Below the pieces are notes generated by a model, which saw nothing but the letters and a program-made list of their open reading frames with translations, ran no database searches and was not told the DNA's origin. A program made the position numbers and the translations under genes. 64,000 bases of DNA, from assembly GCF_018324205.1 (NCBI RefSeq), contig NZ_AP023356.1, positions 8,066,501 through 8,130,500 of the forward strand, given 5' to 3'. This DNA comes from Actinoplanes ianthinogenes. GTDB lineage: Bacteria > Actinomycetota > Actinomycetes > Mycobacteriales > Micromonosporaceae. This document shows, piece after piece, positions 42,489-50,970 of the stretch; positions within the stretch are counted from its first letter, which is position 1; every line of letters begins with the position of its first letter.

Positions 42489-43579
42489 ATCTCTATTTAT
42501 GCTGGGGATTCCGAGGAGCCCTTTGGAGCGGCGTGGAGCGTTCACGGTTTCATTTCCTTCGTGGCCGAAATGAAGACGGATGGTGGCGGCTCTCCGGGTG
42601 CGCCGAGCGTTGCGGGAGGAGGACTGGGCATCCCGGTCCATCGGTACTTCCGCAGCCACGGTCGGGTCACCGCCAAGCCGCACATTGATGGCGCCGGTCC
42701 ACCGTCTTGGCGCCCCGTCCGGCGAGGGGCTGTGGCAGGACGCGTCGAAAGGCACGGGCGGAGAGTTCGCCGGAGGCGTGCAGCGGCTGTTCAAGCGGGC
42801 GCCCCGTTGTCGACACCCGGTCGAGCGGCCCGGCCGTGTCTGCTTTCGTTGCTCGGTCCCAGTGGCGTGGCGGGGCACACTTTTCGTGCTCGGTCGGAGT
42901 GGCGTGGCCTGGCGTTCTGTGCTCGGCTCCGACCTGGTGGGTCCCGCGCCAGGGCGTCGACCACAGACACTCGACGACGTGGCCCCGGTCAGCTCGGTCC
43001 CGGTGACGGCGACTCGGGGTTGGATTCGGTCGGGGCTGAGTCGGCGCCAAGCCCCGGCCGCTGCGGGCTGGGATCGCGCCCCCGAACCGGACCTGACCGC
43101 CGACCGCCAACCGCCAACCGCCGCCGACCGGCGACCGCCGACCGTCAACCGCCGACCGCCGCCGACCGGCGACCGCCGACCGCCAACCGCCGACCGCCGC
43201 CGGCCGGCGACCGCCAACCGCCAACCGCCGACCGCCGCCGGCCGCCGCCGACCGCCAACCGCCAACCGCCGACCGCAGCCGACCGCCGCCGACCGCCAAC
43301 CGCCAACCGCCGACCGCCGCCGACCGGCGACCGCCAACCGCCGCCGACCGCCGACCGGCGACCGCCAACCGCCGCCGACCGGCGACCGGCGACCGCCAAC
43401 CGCCGACCGGCGACCTTGGGTGACTTCCCCGCTCCGCCCGAGGCCCCATCGAGCCCGTGCTCACCGAGGAGGCCGCCAGCTCCGCCGAAGCCACGGAACC
43501 AGCCAGCGCCGGCCTGGCCTTCTGTGCTCGGTCCGGGTGGCGCGGCCGGGTGGCTGGCCGCGCGTACCGATGAATGGGG
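42489..43579. other. Gene-free interval containing a C-rich minisatellite
   Basis: I see no supported gene over about 1.1 kb. Bases 42489-43090 hold degenerate repeats such as GTGCTCGGTC followed by GTGGCGTGGC near 42855 and 42895, with a relative near 43525. Long open frames exist on both strands but are composition artefacts, without ribosome sites or recognisable domains. Confidence 0.5.
43096..43415. repeat. 7-bp C-rich minisatellite
   Basis: About 320 bases consist almost only of the heptamers CCGACCG and CCAACCG mixed with CCGGCGA. One strand is nearly free of T and the other nearly free of A. Order is irregular, as expected for slippage-driven growth. Confidence 0.85.
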
Positions 43580-44581
43580 TTAGTCCTGGGGTTGGTGGTC
43601 GGGGTGGTGGTGAAGGCTGCCGGCGTGGGCCTTGAGGGACGGGTCGCGGCGGGATTTGATCAGGCTGGCGACGGTGGTGATGACCAGGATTCCGATGATC
43701 ACGATGAGGGAGACAGGGGTGCTGACCTCGGGGACCGCGTCGCTGATGGCCTTGTGGGCCCAGTGCAGGACCAGTTTGACGCCGATGAAGGCGAGGATCA
43801 CGGCGAGGCCGGTGGACAGGTAGACCAAGCGGTCTAACAGGCCCTTGACCAGGAAGAACAGGGCTCGCAGGCCGAGCAGGGCGAAAGCGTTGGCGACGAA
43901 GACGATGTATGCCTCTTCGGTGACGCCGAAGACGGCGGGGATCGAGTCGAGGGCGAACAGGATGTCCGTGCTGCCGATCGCCAGCAGCACGAGGAACAGC
44001 GGGGTGACCATCCGCCGGCCGTCGACCCGGGTGATCATCTTGCCCTCGACGTAGTCGTCGGTGACCGGCAGCAGGCGGCGACCGGCTCTGACCAGGGCGT
44101 TGTCCTCGATGCTTGGATCCTCGTCGCGGTGCCGGAAGAGCTGCACGGCCGTGTAGATCAGGATCAGCCCGAAGGTCAGGAACATGAACGAGAACATGTT
44201 CAGCAGCGTGGCGCCGAGCGCGATGAAGATGACCCGCAGGACCAGCGCGATGATGATCCCGAAGGTGAGCACCTCCTGCTGGTAACGCTCCGGGACGGCG
44301 AAGGTGCTCATGATGATGACGAAGACGAACAGGTTGTCGACGGACAGGCTCTTCTCGACGATGTAGCCGGCGAAGTACTCCGTGCCATATGTCCAGCCGG
44401 CGATCTGCGCGAAGACCAGGCCGAACGCGATCGCGACGGCGATGTAGAAGATCGACCAGCCGGCGGCCTCGCGGAAACCGACGACGTGCGGACGCAACAC
44501 CCCCAACGTCAGGTCGAGGGCGAGCAGGGCGACGATGACGCCGATGGTCAGGGTCCAGCCGAGCGCGGTGACCTCAAGCAT
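43580..44581 (-). CDS. TerC/Alx family integral membrane protein
   Basis: The 333-residue protein has 8-9 membrane helices and the TerC signatures LSVDNLFVFVIIMSTF and STDILFALDSIPAVFGVT, with conserved Asp residues in the helices. Members export or balance metal ions, notably manganese, or act in tellurite resistance and in supporting secreted metalloenzymes. The C-terminus is His-rich (SLHHHPDHQPQD). ATG 44581 is used; an upstream TTG at 44587 is possible. I looked for a manganese riboswitch in front of it and saw none. Confidence 0.92.
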   Translation of the reverse strand: MLEVTALGWTLTIGVIVALLALDLTLGVLRPHVVGFREAAGWSIFYIAVAIAFGLVFAQIAGWTYGTEYFAGYIVEKSLSVDNLFVFVIIMSTFAVPERYQQEVLTFGIIIALVLRVIFIALGATLLNMFSFMFLTFGLILIYTAVQLFRHRDEDPSIEDNALVRAGRRLLPVTDDYVEGKMITRVDGRRMVTPLFLVLLAIGSTDILFALDSIPAVFGVTEEAYIVFVANAFALLGLRALFFLVKGLLDRLVYLSTGLAVILAFIGVKLVLHWAHKAISDAVPEVSTPVSLIVIIGILVITTVASLIKSRRDPSLKAHAGSLHHHPDHQPQD

Positions 44582-44771
44582 CCTCAAAGCATCCCCGGAA
44601 ATCCTGCAAAGAATGCACCGAATTCCCTGGAAGATCCCTGGGACCGTCGCCCGGCGGCCGTGGTGAGCCGGAGCGCGCCGGACCAGGGGGGAGAAGTGAT
44701 CGGTCCGGCGCGCTCGGCCCGGTGCGGGGCCGTCGATCGGTCGCGAGGGGAGTCGCGGCGACCGGCCCCGC

Positions 44772-44905
44772 GTGAGGAGTGCTCGGGCGGTGGGCGTTGG
44801 GCGGGTGGTGAGGAGTGCTCGGGCGGTGACGGAGGAGGGCTTGGGCGGGTGGTGAGGAGTGCTCGGGCGGTGACGGAGGAGGGCTTGGGTGGGTGGTGAG
44901 GGGGC
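44772..44905. repeat. 44-bp repeats derived from the end of the dioxygenase gene
   Basis: GTGAGGAGTGCTCGGGCGGT starts at 44772, 44808 and 44852, and a related unit starting at 44896 runs into the stop and last codons of the dioxygenase gene (TCAGGCGGTGACGAAGGAGC). The last three unit starts are 44 bp apart. The units look like diverged copies of the gene's 3' end, including its stop codon. Confidence 0.8.
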
Positions 44906-45673
44906 TCAGGCGGTGACGAAGGAGCGCTTGGCCAGGCCCATCCAGAAGCCGTCGATGGGCTGGTCGGGGGCCTTGTCGGGAGTGCCGGAGGCGCCCAGGG
45001 TGAGGAACATCGGGGCGAAGTGCTCGATGGTCGGGTGGGCGTAGGGCATCCCGGGGGCCAGCGCCCGGAAGTCGGCCAGCTCGTCGACGGCGCCGCGGGC
45101 CAGGGTCTCGGCGGCCCACGCGTCGAACTCGCGGGACCAGCCGGGCGCGGCCGCGTCCGGGCGCCAGTCGCGCAGGAACGGCAGGCCGTGCGTGGTGAAG
45201 CCGGAGCCGACGATCAGCACGCCCTCGTCACGCAGCGGGGCCAGCCGGGCGCCGAGGTCGAGCAGCCTGTCCGGCTCGAGGGTGGGCAGCGACATCTGGA
45301 GCACCGGGATGTCGGCCTCCGGGTACATCACCGTGAGCGGCACGTAGGCGCCGTGGTCGAGGCCGCGGCGGGTGCGGGCGACCGGCTCGCCGTCCGGCAT
45401 CAGGGCGGCGACCTGGTCGGCCAGCACCGGGGCGCCGGGCGCCCGATACTGCACCTCGTAATAGTGCTGGGGGAAGCCGCCGAAGTCGTAGACCAGCGGG
45501 ACCGTCTCGGTGGCGCCGAGCATCAGCGGGGCCGACTCCCAGTGTGCCGAGGCCATCAGGATCGCCTTGGGCCGGGGCAGGATGGCGGCCAGGTCCCGCA
45601 GCTGCGCGACCCAGGTCGGGTCGTCGACCAAGGGCGGCGCGCCGTGGCTCAGGAACAGGGTGGGCATCCGCAC
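44906..45673 (-). CDS. DODA-type (LigB-like) extradiol ring-cleavage dioxygenase
   Basis: The 255-residue protein matches the 4,5-DOPA-dioxygenase (YgiD-like) class. Metal-site segments are LFLSHGAPP near the N-terminus, ILMASAHWES, LDHGAYVPL and the C-terminal YAHPTIEHFAPMF. It should be a cytoplasmic zinc or iron enzyme opening a catechol ring; the natural substrate is unknown. GTG 45673 has GGAGG 5 bases upstream; ATG 45667 is an alternative. Two palindromic sites of MarR type lie just upstream. Confidence 0.88.
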   Translation of the reverse strand: MRMPTLFLSHGAPPLVDDPTWVAQLRDLAAILPRPKAILMASAHWESAPLMLGATETVPLVYDFGGFPQHYYEVQYRAPGAPVLADQVAALMPDGEPVARTRRGLDHGAYVPLTVMYPEADIPVLQMSLPTLEPDRLLDLGARLAPLRDEGVLIVGSGFTTHGLPFLRDWRPDAAAPGWSREFDAWAAETLARGAVDELADFRALAPGMPYAHPTIEHFAPMFLTLGASGTPDKAPDQPIDGFWMGLAKRSFVTA

Positions 45674-45683
45674 GGGGACCTCC

Positions 45684-45697
45684 GTTGAAACTTCAAC
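45684..45697. promoter_or_regulatory. Candidate repressor operator 1
   Basis: GTTGAAACTTCAAC is a perfect inverted repeat (GTTGAA/TTCAAC, 2-bp spacer) 10 bases upstream of the dioxygenase start. TAGTTGAA-type palindromes are typical of MarR-class repressors; no such gene is in the window. Confidence 0.6.
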
Positions 45698-45724
45698 TAC
45701 CTGAGACCACCGTACGCGGAGATG

Positions 45725-45740
45725 CTTGATTCTTCAACTA
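45725..45740. promoter_or_regulatory. Candidate repressor operator 2
   Basis: CTTGATTCTTCAACTA matches operator 1 and its flank (GTTGAAACTTCAACTA) at 13 of 16 positions. The two sites are 41 bp apart, about four helical turns, which suits cooperative binding. Confidence 0.5.
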
Positions 45741-46097
45741 TCCCGGCGGAAACTTACGTACGGTAATTTTTGATCTTGATTTGTCACGCTGTGTCGACCG
45801 GTCACCGCTGCTGAAACATATCGATGGACGTTTCCGGAACGTTAAGGGCCAGGCGATTTCCAGCCTCGCGGCGGATTATTGATCGATGCTCGAAATCCCA
45901 GGCAGAGCGTGTGATCAACTTCGCCCATAATGGAATGGTGCCTAGTCCTGTTTGGACGTTGCGAGATCCGATCGGGTTTGGCAGGCTACCTTTCGGTCGC
46001 GCTGCGGGGAGCGCTACGCAAGTGTTCGTGAAACTCACCTTGACTACTTTCGGTGAACTGCGCGGGCATTCCCATAGCGTCGAGAGGAGACTCAGCC
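45741..46097. other. Relatively AT-rich intergenic region
   Basis: About 350 bases separate the divergent dioxygenase and GPP34 genes. The region is clearly less GC-rich than its surroundings (for example around 45750-45790 and 45880-45945). Short frames on both strands have no ribosome site. It should hold both promoters; I see no RNA gene. Confidence 0.4.
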
Positions 46098-46748
46098 GTG
46101 GCGTCACCGCCGCAGCTACCGCCCGCGGACGATCTGTACCTGACCGCACATGACACGATTCGCGGCAAGTCGCTGCTGTCCCCGGCCACCCTCGGCCTGG
46201 GTCTCGGCGCGGCGCTGCTCGGCGAGCTGATGCTGTGGCGTCGCATCGACCTGGTCGAGACCGAGCTGCTCGTCATCGACGAGCGCCCGACCGGCGACGC
46301 CGCCACCACCGCCCTGCTGGAGCAGATCCGCCGCGAGGCGGGTCAGCACGGTGTGCGCAACTGGATCGCCTACCTGTCCACCGGCATCGCCACCGACCTG
46401 GTCGAACGCCGGCTCGCCCGAGGCGGCCTGATCAAACGGCAGGAGAAACGCGGCCTGCTCGGCACCAAGATCTCGATGGTGCCGGCCGACTCGATGACCG
46501 CCGGCTGGCCGGCCACCCGCCTGCGCACCAAGGTCTCCCGCGACGAGCAGCTCGACGTGGCCGACCTGCTGCTCGCCGGGCTGATCCTGGCCACCGGCCT
46601 GGACCAGCACGTGCTCGCCACGCTCAACGCCCGGGACCGGGCCCACCTGTTCGACCAGTTCCGCCGGCTGTTCCCGGCGATGCTGCAGCAGCTCGTCGCA
46701 CACGCCGAGGCCGCTGTCGGCGACGCCGTGATGGCCCGCCGCGCCTGA
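46098..46748 (+). CDS. GPP34 (GOLPH3-like) family protein
   Basis: The 216-residue protein has the GPP34 pattern: LYLTAHDTIRGK, LGLGLGAALLGELMLWRRID and a helical C-terminus (LDVADLLLAGLILATGLDQH). In eukaryotes the family binds phosphatidylinositol-4-phosphate; in actinobacteria its role is unknown. GTG 46098 has GAGGAG 8 bases upstream. The amino-acid permease follows after 35 bases and may be co-transcribed. Confidence 0.9.
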   Translation: MASPPQLPPADDLYLTAHDTIRGKSLLSPATLGLGLGAALLGELMLWRRIDLVETELLVIDERPTGDAATTALLEQIRREAGQHGVRNWIAYLSTGIATDLVERRLARGGLIKRQEKRGLLGTKISMVPADSMTAGWPATRLRTKVSRDEQLDVADLLLAGLILATGLDQHVLATLNARDRAHLFDQFRRLFPAMLQQLVAHAEAAVGDAVMARRA

Positions 46749-46783
46749 AGCCCTCTCACCAACCCCCCTCATAAACCCTGGAG

Positions 46784-48310
46784 ATGTTCGTGTCCTCGAC
46801 CGCAACCCAGCCCGCGGAGAGTCAACTCTCCAATGCCCTGGCCCGGGACCGCCTCGGCGTCGCCGCCGTGGTCTTCTTCGTGATGTCCGCGGCCGCCCCG
46901 CTCACCGTCGTCGCCGGTGTGGTCCCGACCGGTCTCGCGGTCACCGGCCTGACCGGCATCTCGATCGCCTTCGTCGCGGTCGCGCTGGTCCTGGCGATCT
47001 TCTCGGTCGGTTACGTCGCGATGGCCCGGCACATCTCCAACGCCGGCGCGTTCTACGCCTACGTGGCCCGCGGCCTCGGCCGGCCGACCGGCGTCGGCGC
47101 CTCCTGGGTCGCGCTGCTGGCCTACAACATGTTCCAGGTCGCCTCGTACGGCGGCTTCGGCGCCATCGCCCAGCCGCTGTTCGTCGACTGGTTCGGCGTG
47201 GACGCGCCGTGGTGGTCGTTCGCCCTGGTCGCCTGGGCACTGGTCGGCGTCCTCGGGGTGCGCGACGTCGCGGTCAACGGGAAGGTGCTGGCCACCCTGC
47301 TGGTCGCCGAGATCGCGCTGACCGTGATCTTCAGCGTCGCCGAGATCCTCTCCTCCGGCTTCCACCCCTCGGCCGCCCCGGTCGACGTCTCCACCCTGAC
47401 CGGCGCCGGCTCCGGCGCGCTGCTGGTCATGGCGATCACCGGCTTCGTCGGCTTCGAGCAGTCGGTGGTGTTCAGCGAGGAGTCCCGCGACCCGCGGCGT
47501 ACCGTGCCCCGGGCCACCTACATCGCGATCGCCCTGATCGCCGTGCTCTACGCGTTCGCCTCCTGGGCGATGATCTCCGCGGCCGGTCCCGACCAGGTGG
47601 TCGGCAAGGCCGCCGAGGAGGGCCCCGAGCTCTTCTTCAACCTGGCCGCCGGCCCGCTCGGCGACATCGCGCTGCACCTCGGCCACATCCTGTTCCTGAC
47701 CTCGCTGATCGCCGCGATGATCTCGTTCCACAACATCATTTCGCGGTACATGTTCTCGCTGGGCCGTGAGGGCGTGCTGCCGCGCCTGTTCGGCCGCACC
47801 GTGCCGGGCACCGGCGCCCCGAAGAACGGCTCCCTCGCCCAGTCCGCGGTCGGCCTGATCGTCGTCGCGCTCTACGCGGTGATGGGCTGGGACCCGCTGG
47901 TCCAGCTCTTCTTCTGGGGCGGCACCGGCGGCGGCCTCGGCGTCCTGCTGCTGATCACGCTCACCGCGTTCGCGGTCATCGGCTACTTCGCCCGGCACCC
48001 GGAGGGCGAGGACGTGCTGCACCGGATCGTCGCCCCGGTGATCAGCGCGGTGCTCCTGGTCGTGGTCTCCTACCTGGCCCTGGACAACATCGCCACGCTG
48101 CTCGGCGTCGAGCCGGGCAGCAAGCCGGCCGTCGTGGTGCCGGCGTCGTTCGGGGTGCTGCTGCTCGGCGGCATCCTGTGGGCATTCTTCCTGCGCGCCA
48201 CCCGGCCGCAGGTCTACTCCGGCATCGGCCTCGGCGCCAGCAGCGCGACCAGTGGCGGTGGCTTCGCCGCCGCGCTGAACGAGGGCGCCGGCCCGGGTGC
48301 CGGCCGATGA
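46784..48310 (+). CDS. APC-superfamily amino acid permease
   Basis: The 508-residue protein has about 12 membrane helices. The opening region RDRLGVAAVVFFVMSAAAPL and the segment AITGFVGFEQSVVFSEESRDPRRTVPRAT are typical of APC amino-acid/polyamine transporters. ATG 46784 lies next to GGAG; GTG 46790 is a better-spaced alternative. Its stop overlaps the GNAT gene. The substrate is not predictable from the sequence alone. Confidence 0.9.
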   Translation: MFVSSTATQPAESQLSNALARDRLGVAAVVFFVMSAAAPLTVVAGVVPTGLAVTGLTGISIAFVAVALVLAIFSVGYVAMARHISNAGAFYAYVARGLGRPTGVGASWVALLAYNMFQVASYGGFGAIAQPLFVDWFGVDAPWWSFALVAWALVGVLGVRDVAVNGKVLATLLVAEIALTVIFSVAEILSSGFHPSAAPVDVSTLTGAGSGALLVMAITGFVGFEQSVVFSEESRDPRRTVPRATYIAIALIAVLYAFASWAMISAAGPDQVVGKAAEEGPELFFNLAAGPLGDIALHLGHILFLTSLIAAMISFHNIISRYMFSLGREGVLPRLFGRTVPGTGAPKNGSLAQSAVGLIVVALYAVMGWDPLVQLFFWGGTGGGLGVLLLITLTAFAVIGYFARHPEGEDVLHRIVAPVISAVLLVVVSYLALDNIATLLGVEPGSKPAVVVPASFGVLLLGGILWAFFLRATRPQVYSGIGLGASSATSGGGFAAALNEGAGPGAGR

Positions 48311-48930
48311 GCGAGCTTGCGAACGACGCCGTGAGCCCGGTGATCCGTCCGGCCCGCGCCGACGAGCTCGCCGCGGTCGGCGCGCTGATCTCGCACTCGT
48401 TCAACCACCTGGACGCGGACGCCTACCTGGTGCCGGTGCCCGAGGACCGCGAACGGGTGATGGCCGAGTTCTTCACGCTGGAGACCGAGTACGCCTTCAG
48501 CCACGGCAGGGTCGAGGTCGTCGACCACCCGGACGGCGGGCTGGCGGCCGCCGCGGTCTGGTTCGACCGGGTCACCCCGCTGCCCGAGTTCCCGGAGTAC
48601 CTGGAGCGGCTCACCGAGCTGTCCGGGGAGCACCTCGAGCGGTTCGAGGCGCTGGGCGAGCTGTTCGAGAAGAACCACCCCGCCGAGCAGCACTGGCACC
48701 TCCAGTTCCTCGCGGTCCGGCCGGGCGAGCAGGGGCGCGGGCTGGGCGGCGCGCTGATGAAGAACGTGCACGACCTCCTGGAGGCGCAGGGCCTGCCGGC
48801 GTACCTGGAGGCCACCAACGACAACAACGTGCGGCTCTACCGCCGGTACGGCTACACCGCGATGGACCCGTTCGAGATCTACCTGCCCGACGGCACGCCG
48901 TTCTACCGGATGTGGCGGCCGGTTTCCTGA
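48307..48930 (+). CDS. GNAT family N-acetyltransferase
   Basis: The 207-residue protein has the acetyl-CoA motif LAVRPGEQGRGLGGALM and the C-terminal YLEATNDNNVRLYRRYGY of GNAT enzymes. The substrate is unknown. ATG 48307 overlaps the permease stop (ATGA). The first codons (MSELANDA) match the 5' end of the 26-codon mini-ORFs found at two other junctions, and the GNAT fold only begins at about residue 10 (SPVIRPARADEL), so the N-terminus looks borrowed from that element. Confidence 0.9.
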   Translation: MSELANDAVSPVIRPARADELAAVGALISHSFNHLDADAYLVPVPEDRERVMAEFFTLETEYAFSHGRVEVVDHPDGGLAAAAVWFDRVTPLPEFPEYLERLTELSGEHLERFEALGELFEKNHPAEQHWHLQFLAVRPGEQGRGLGGALMKNVHDLLEAQGLPAYLEATNDNNVRLYRRYGYTAMDPFEIYLPDGTPFYRMWRPVS

Positions 48931-48944
48931 CCCCGGGGGGCGCG

Positions 48945-48982
48945 GGACGGGGGCACGAGCTCGAGCGCTCGTGCCCCCGTCC
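48945..48982 (+). terminator. Strong hairpin after the GNAT gene
   Basis: GGACGGGGGCACGAGC (48945-48960) pairs perfectly with GCTCGTGCCCCCGTCC (48967-48982) around a 6-nt loop, followed by GTTTC. It separates the permease operon from the inositol operon. Confidence 0.92.
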
Positions 48983-48997
48983 GTTTCGGTGCGGCTA

Positions 48998-49026
48998 TTG
49001 ACGTGGGCGCACAGCCGTAATTACAT
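48998..49026 (+). promoter_or_regulatory. Candidate promoter of the inositol operon
   Basis: TTGACG (48998-49003) and TTACAT (49021-49026) are separated by 17 bases, close to the consensus for the main actinobacterial sigma factor. They lie between the upstream terminator and iolC, about 117 bases before its ATG, leaving room for a regulator site. Confidence 0.55.
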
Positions 49027-49142
49027 CGGAACCAGGTCCACTCAGCGTCGCTGGACGATCACCGACGGCTGACGGCTTGGTTCATCGCGTCCGTGACCGC
49101 ACGGGACCTGACCCTCCCGGGTGGATGGCCGGAGGGACGGAC

Positions 49143-50084
49143 ATGCCCGCATACGAGGTCCTGACCATGGGGCGGATCGGCGTCGACCTGTATCCGGAGC
49201 AGGCCGGCGTGGGGTTGGCCGAGGTGCGGACCTTCGCCAAGTTCCTCGGCGGGAGTCCGTCCAACGTGGCGGTGGCGGCGGCTCGGTACGGGCGGCGGGC
49301 GGCCGTGATCACCCGGGTGGGCGCTGATCCGTTCGGCGAGTATCTGCGGCTCGCGCTGCGCGGATTCGGGGTGGACGACCGGTTCGTCGGGGTGGTCGAC
49401 GGGCTGCCGACGCCGGTGACCTTCTGTGAGATCTTTCCGCCGGATCGATTCCCGCTCTACTTCTACCGGTACCCCAAGGCCCCGGATATAGCGATATTTC
49501 CGGATGAGCTGGACATGGCGGCGATCCGGGCTGCCGGAGTCTTCTGGGTGACGGGCACCGGCCTGAGCGCCGAACCCAGCCGCGAAGCCACCCTCACTGC
49601 CCTGAAAAATCGAGATAAGTCAGGCATCACGGTCTTCGACCTCGACTGGCGACCGATGTTCTGGGACTCGCCGGCCCGGGAAATCTACGCCGAGGCACTG
49701 GCCCACACCACCGTCGCGGTCGGCAACCTGGACGAGGTGGAGATCGCGACCGGCACCCGCGACCCGGAGGCCGCGGCGGCCGCGTTGCTGGAGTCCGGTG
49801 TGGAGCTCGCGGTCATCAAGCAGGGGCCGGCCGGGGTGATCGCTGTCAGCCGCACCGAGCGGGCCCGATCCGCGCCGGTCCGGGTCGAGGTGGTCAACGG
49901 GCTCGGCGCCGGGGACGCCTTCGGGGGCGCGCTCTGCCACGGCCTCCTCCACGGCTGGCCGTTGCCGGCGGTCCTCGACTTCGCCAACGCCGCCGGGGCG
50001 CTGGTCGCCGGGCGGCTGGCCTGCGCCGACGCGATGCCCGCCGAACACGAGGTCCGTGACCTGCTGGGAGCCGGGCATGGCTGA
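49143..50084 (+). CDS. iolC: 5-dehydro-2-deoxygluconokinase
   Basis: The 313-residue PfkB-type kinase has the N-terminal glycine pair (FLGGSPSNVAVAAARYG) and the C-terminal signature VNGLGAGDAFGGAL with the catalytic Asp. In inositol catabolism it phosphorylates 2-deoxy-5-keto-gluconate. The identification rests on PfkB motifs plus its place next to iolB and iolD. ATG 49143 follows GGAGGGACGG. It overlaps iolB by 8 bases. No aldolase (IolJ) gene is seen in the window. Confidence 0.92.
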   Translation: MPAYEVLTMGRIGVDLYPEQAGVGLAEVRTFAKFLGGSPSNVAVAAARYGRRAAVITRVGADPFGEYLRLALRGFGVDDRFVGVVDGLPTPVTFCEIFPPDRFPLYFYRYPKAPDIAIFPDELDMAAIRAAGVFWVTGTGLSAEPSREATLTALKNRDKSGITVFDLDWRPMFWDSPAREIYAEALAHTTVAVGNLDEVEIATGTRDPEAAAAALLESGVELAVIKQGPAGVIAVSRTERARSAPVRVEVVNGLGAGDAFGGALCHGLLHGWPLPAVLDFANAAGALVAGRLACADAMPAEHEVRDLLGAGHG

Positions 50085-50970
50085 GACCCGGGTCAACCCG
50101 CTGGTCCGGCGGGGCAGCACCGCCGAGCGCCCGTTCGAGGTCGTGGTCGGCCCGGAGACCGCCGGCTGGCTGCACAGCGGCCTGCGGGTGGTGAACCTGC
50201 CGGTCGGCGGCCGGGTCAAGTTCGTCACCGGCAACGACGAGATGCTGGTCCTGCCGCTCTCCGGCGGCTGCGACGTGGCCTGCGACGACGAGCGCCTCAC
50301 GCTGACCGGCCGCCGCTCGGTCTTCTCCCGGGTCACCGACTTCGCCTACCTGCCGCGGGACACCGTGATCACCCTGCGGGCGCCGAACGGCGGACGGTTC
50401 GCGCTGCCCGCCGCCCGGGCCGAGCGGCAGCTGCCGTTCCGGTACGGCCCGGCCGAGGAGGTGCCGGTCGAGCTGCGCGGGGCCGGGCAGACCAGCCGCC
50501 AGGTCAACAACTTCTGCACCCCGGAGTCGTTCGAGGCGGAGGCGCTGATCGCGGTCGAGGTGCTCACCCCGGGCGGGAACTGGTCGTCGTATCCGCCGCA
50601 CAAGCACGACGAGGAGAGCCACGAGGAGAGCCGGCTCGAGGAGATCTACTACTTCGAGGTGGCGCCGTCGCCGTCCGGCCGGCCCGGCTGCGCGTACCAG
50701 CGGGTCTACGGCAACCCGGACCGGCCGATCGACGTGTGCGCCGAGGTGCGCACCGGCGACGTGGTGCTGATCCCGTACGGCTGGCACGGGCCGTCGATGG
50801 CCTCGCCCGGGTACGACCTCTACTACCTGAACGTGATGGCCGGTCCCGGCGAGCGCCGCTGGCTGATCCGCGACGACCCGGCGCACGACTGGGTCCGCGG
50901 CACCTGGACGACTCAGAAGATCGATTCTCGGTTGCCGCTGACCACGGCCCGGGAGCGGAGGCGGATGTGA
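50077..50970 (+). CDS. iolB: 5-deoxy-glucuronate isomerase
   Basis: The 297-residue cupin-type enzyme has metal ligands in YPPHKHDEE, the Glu in EEIYYFEV and a further His in YGWHGPS, matching IolB. It isomerises 5-deoxy-glucuronate to 2-deoxy-5-keto-gluconate, the substrate of the kinase encoded just before it. ATG 50077 lies inside the end of iolC, and its stop overlaps the GTG of iolD. Confidence 0.94.
   Translation: MAETRVNPLVRRGSTAERPFEVVVGPETAGWLHSGLRVVNLPVGGRVKFVTGNDEMLVLPLSGGCDVACDDERLTLTGRRSVFSRVTDFAYLPRDTVITLRAPNGGRFALPAARAERQLPFRYGPAEEVPVELRGAGQTSRQVNNFCTPESFEAEALIAVEVLTPGGNWSSYPPHKHDEESHEESRLEEIYYFEVAPSPSGRPGCAYQRVYGNPDRPIDVCAEVRTGDVVLIPYGWHGPSMASPGYDLYYLNVMAGPGERRWLIRDDPAHDWVRGTWTTQKIDSRLPLTTARERRRM

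Noticed and set aside
42580..43635. Long plus-strand frame through the 7-bp minisatellite
   Set aside because: The encoded product is Arg/Pro/Thr repeat with no domain, no ribosome site, and similar-length frames on both strands.
44582..44771. Manganese (yybP-ykoY) riboswitch upstream of the TerC gene
   Set aside because: Such switches are common before TerC-type genes, but I could not find the conserved bulge and paired elements in this stretch.
45802..46149. Small frames in the AT-rich gap before the GPP34 gene
   Set aside because: Open on both strands without ribosome sites or family features; more likely promoter DNA.
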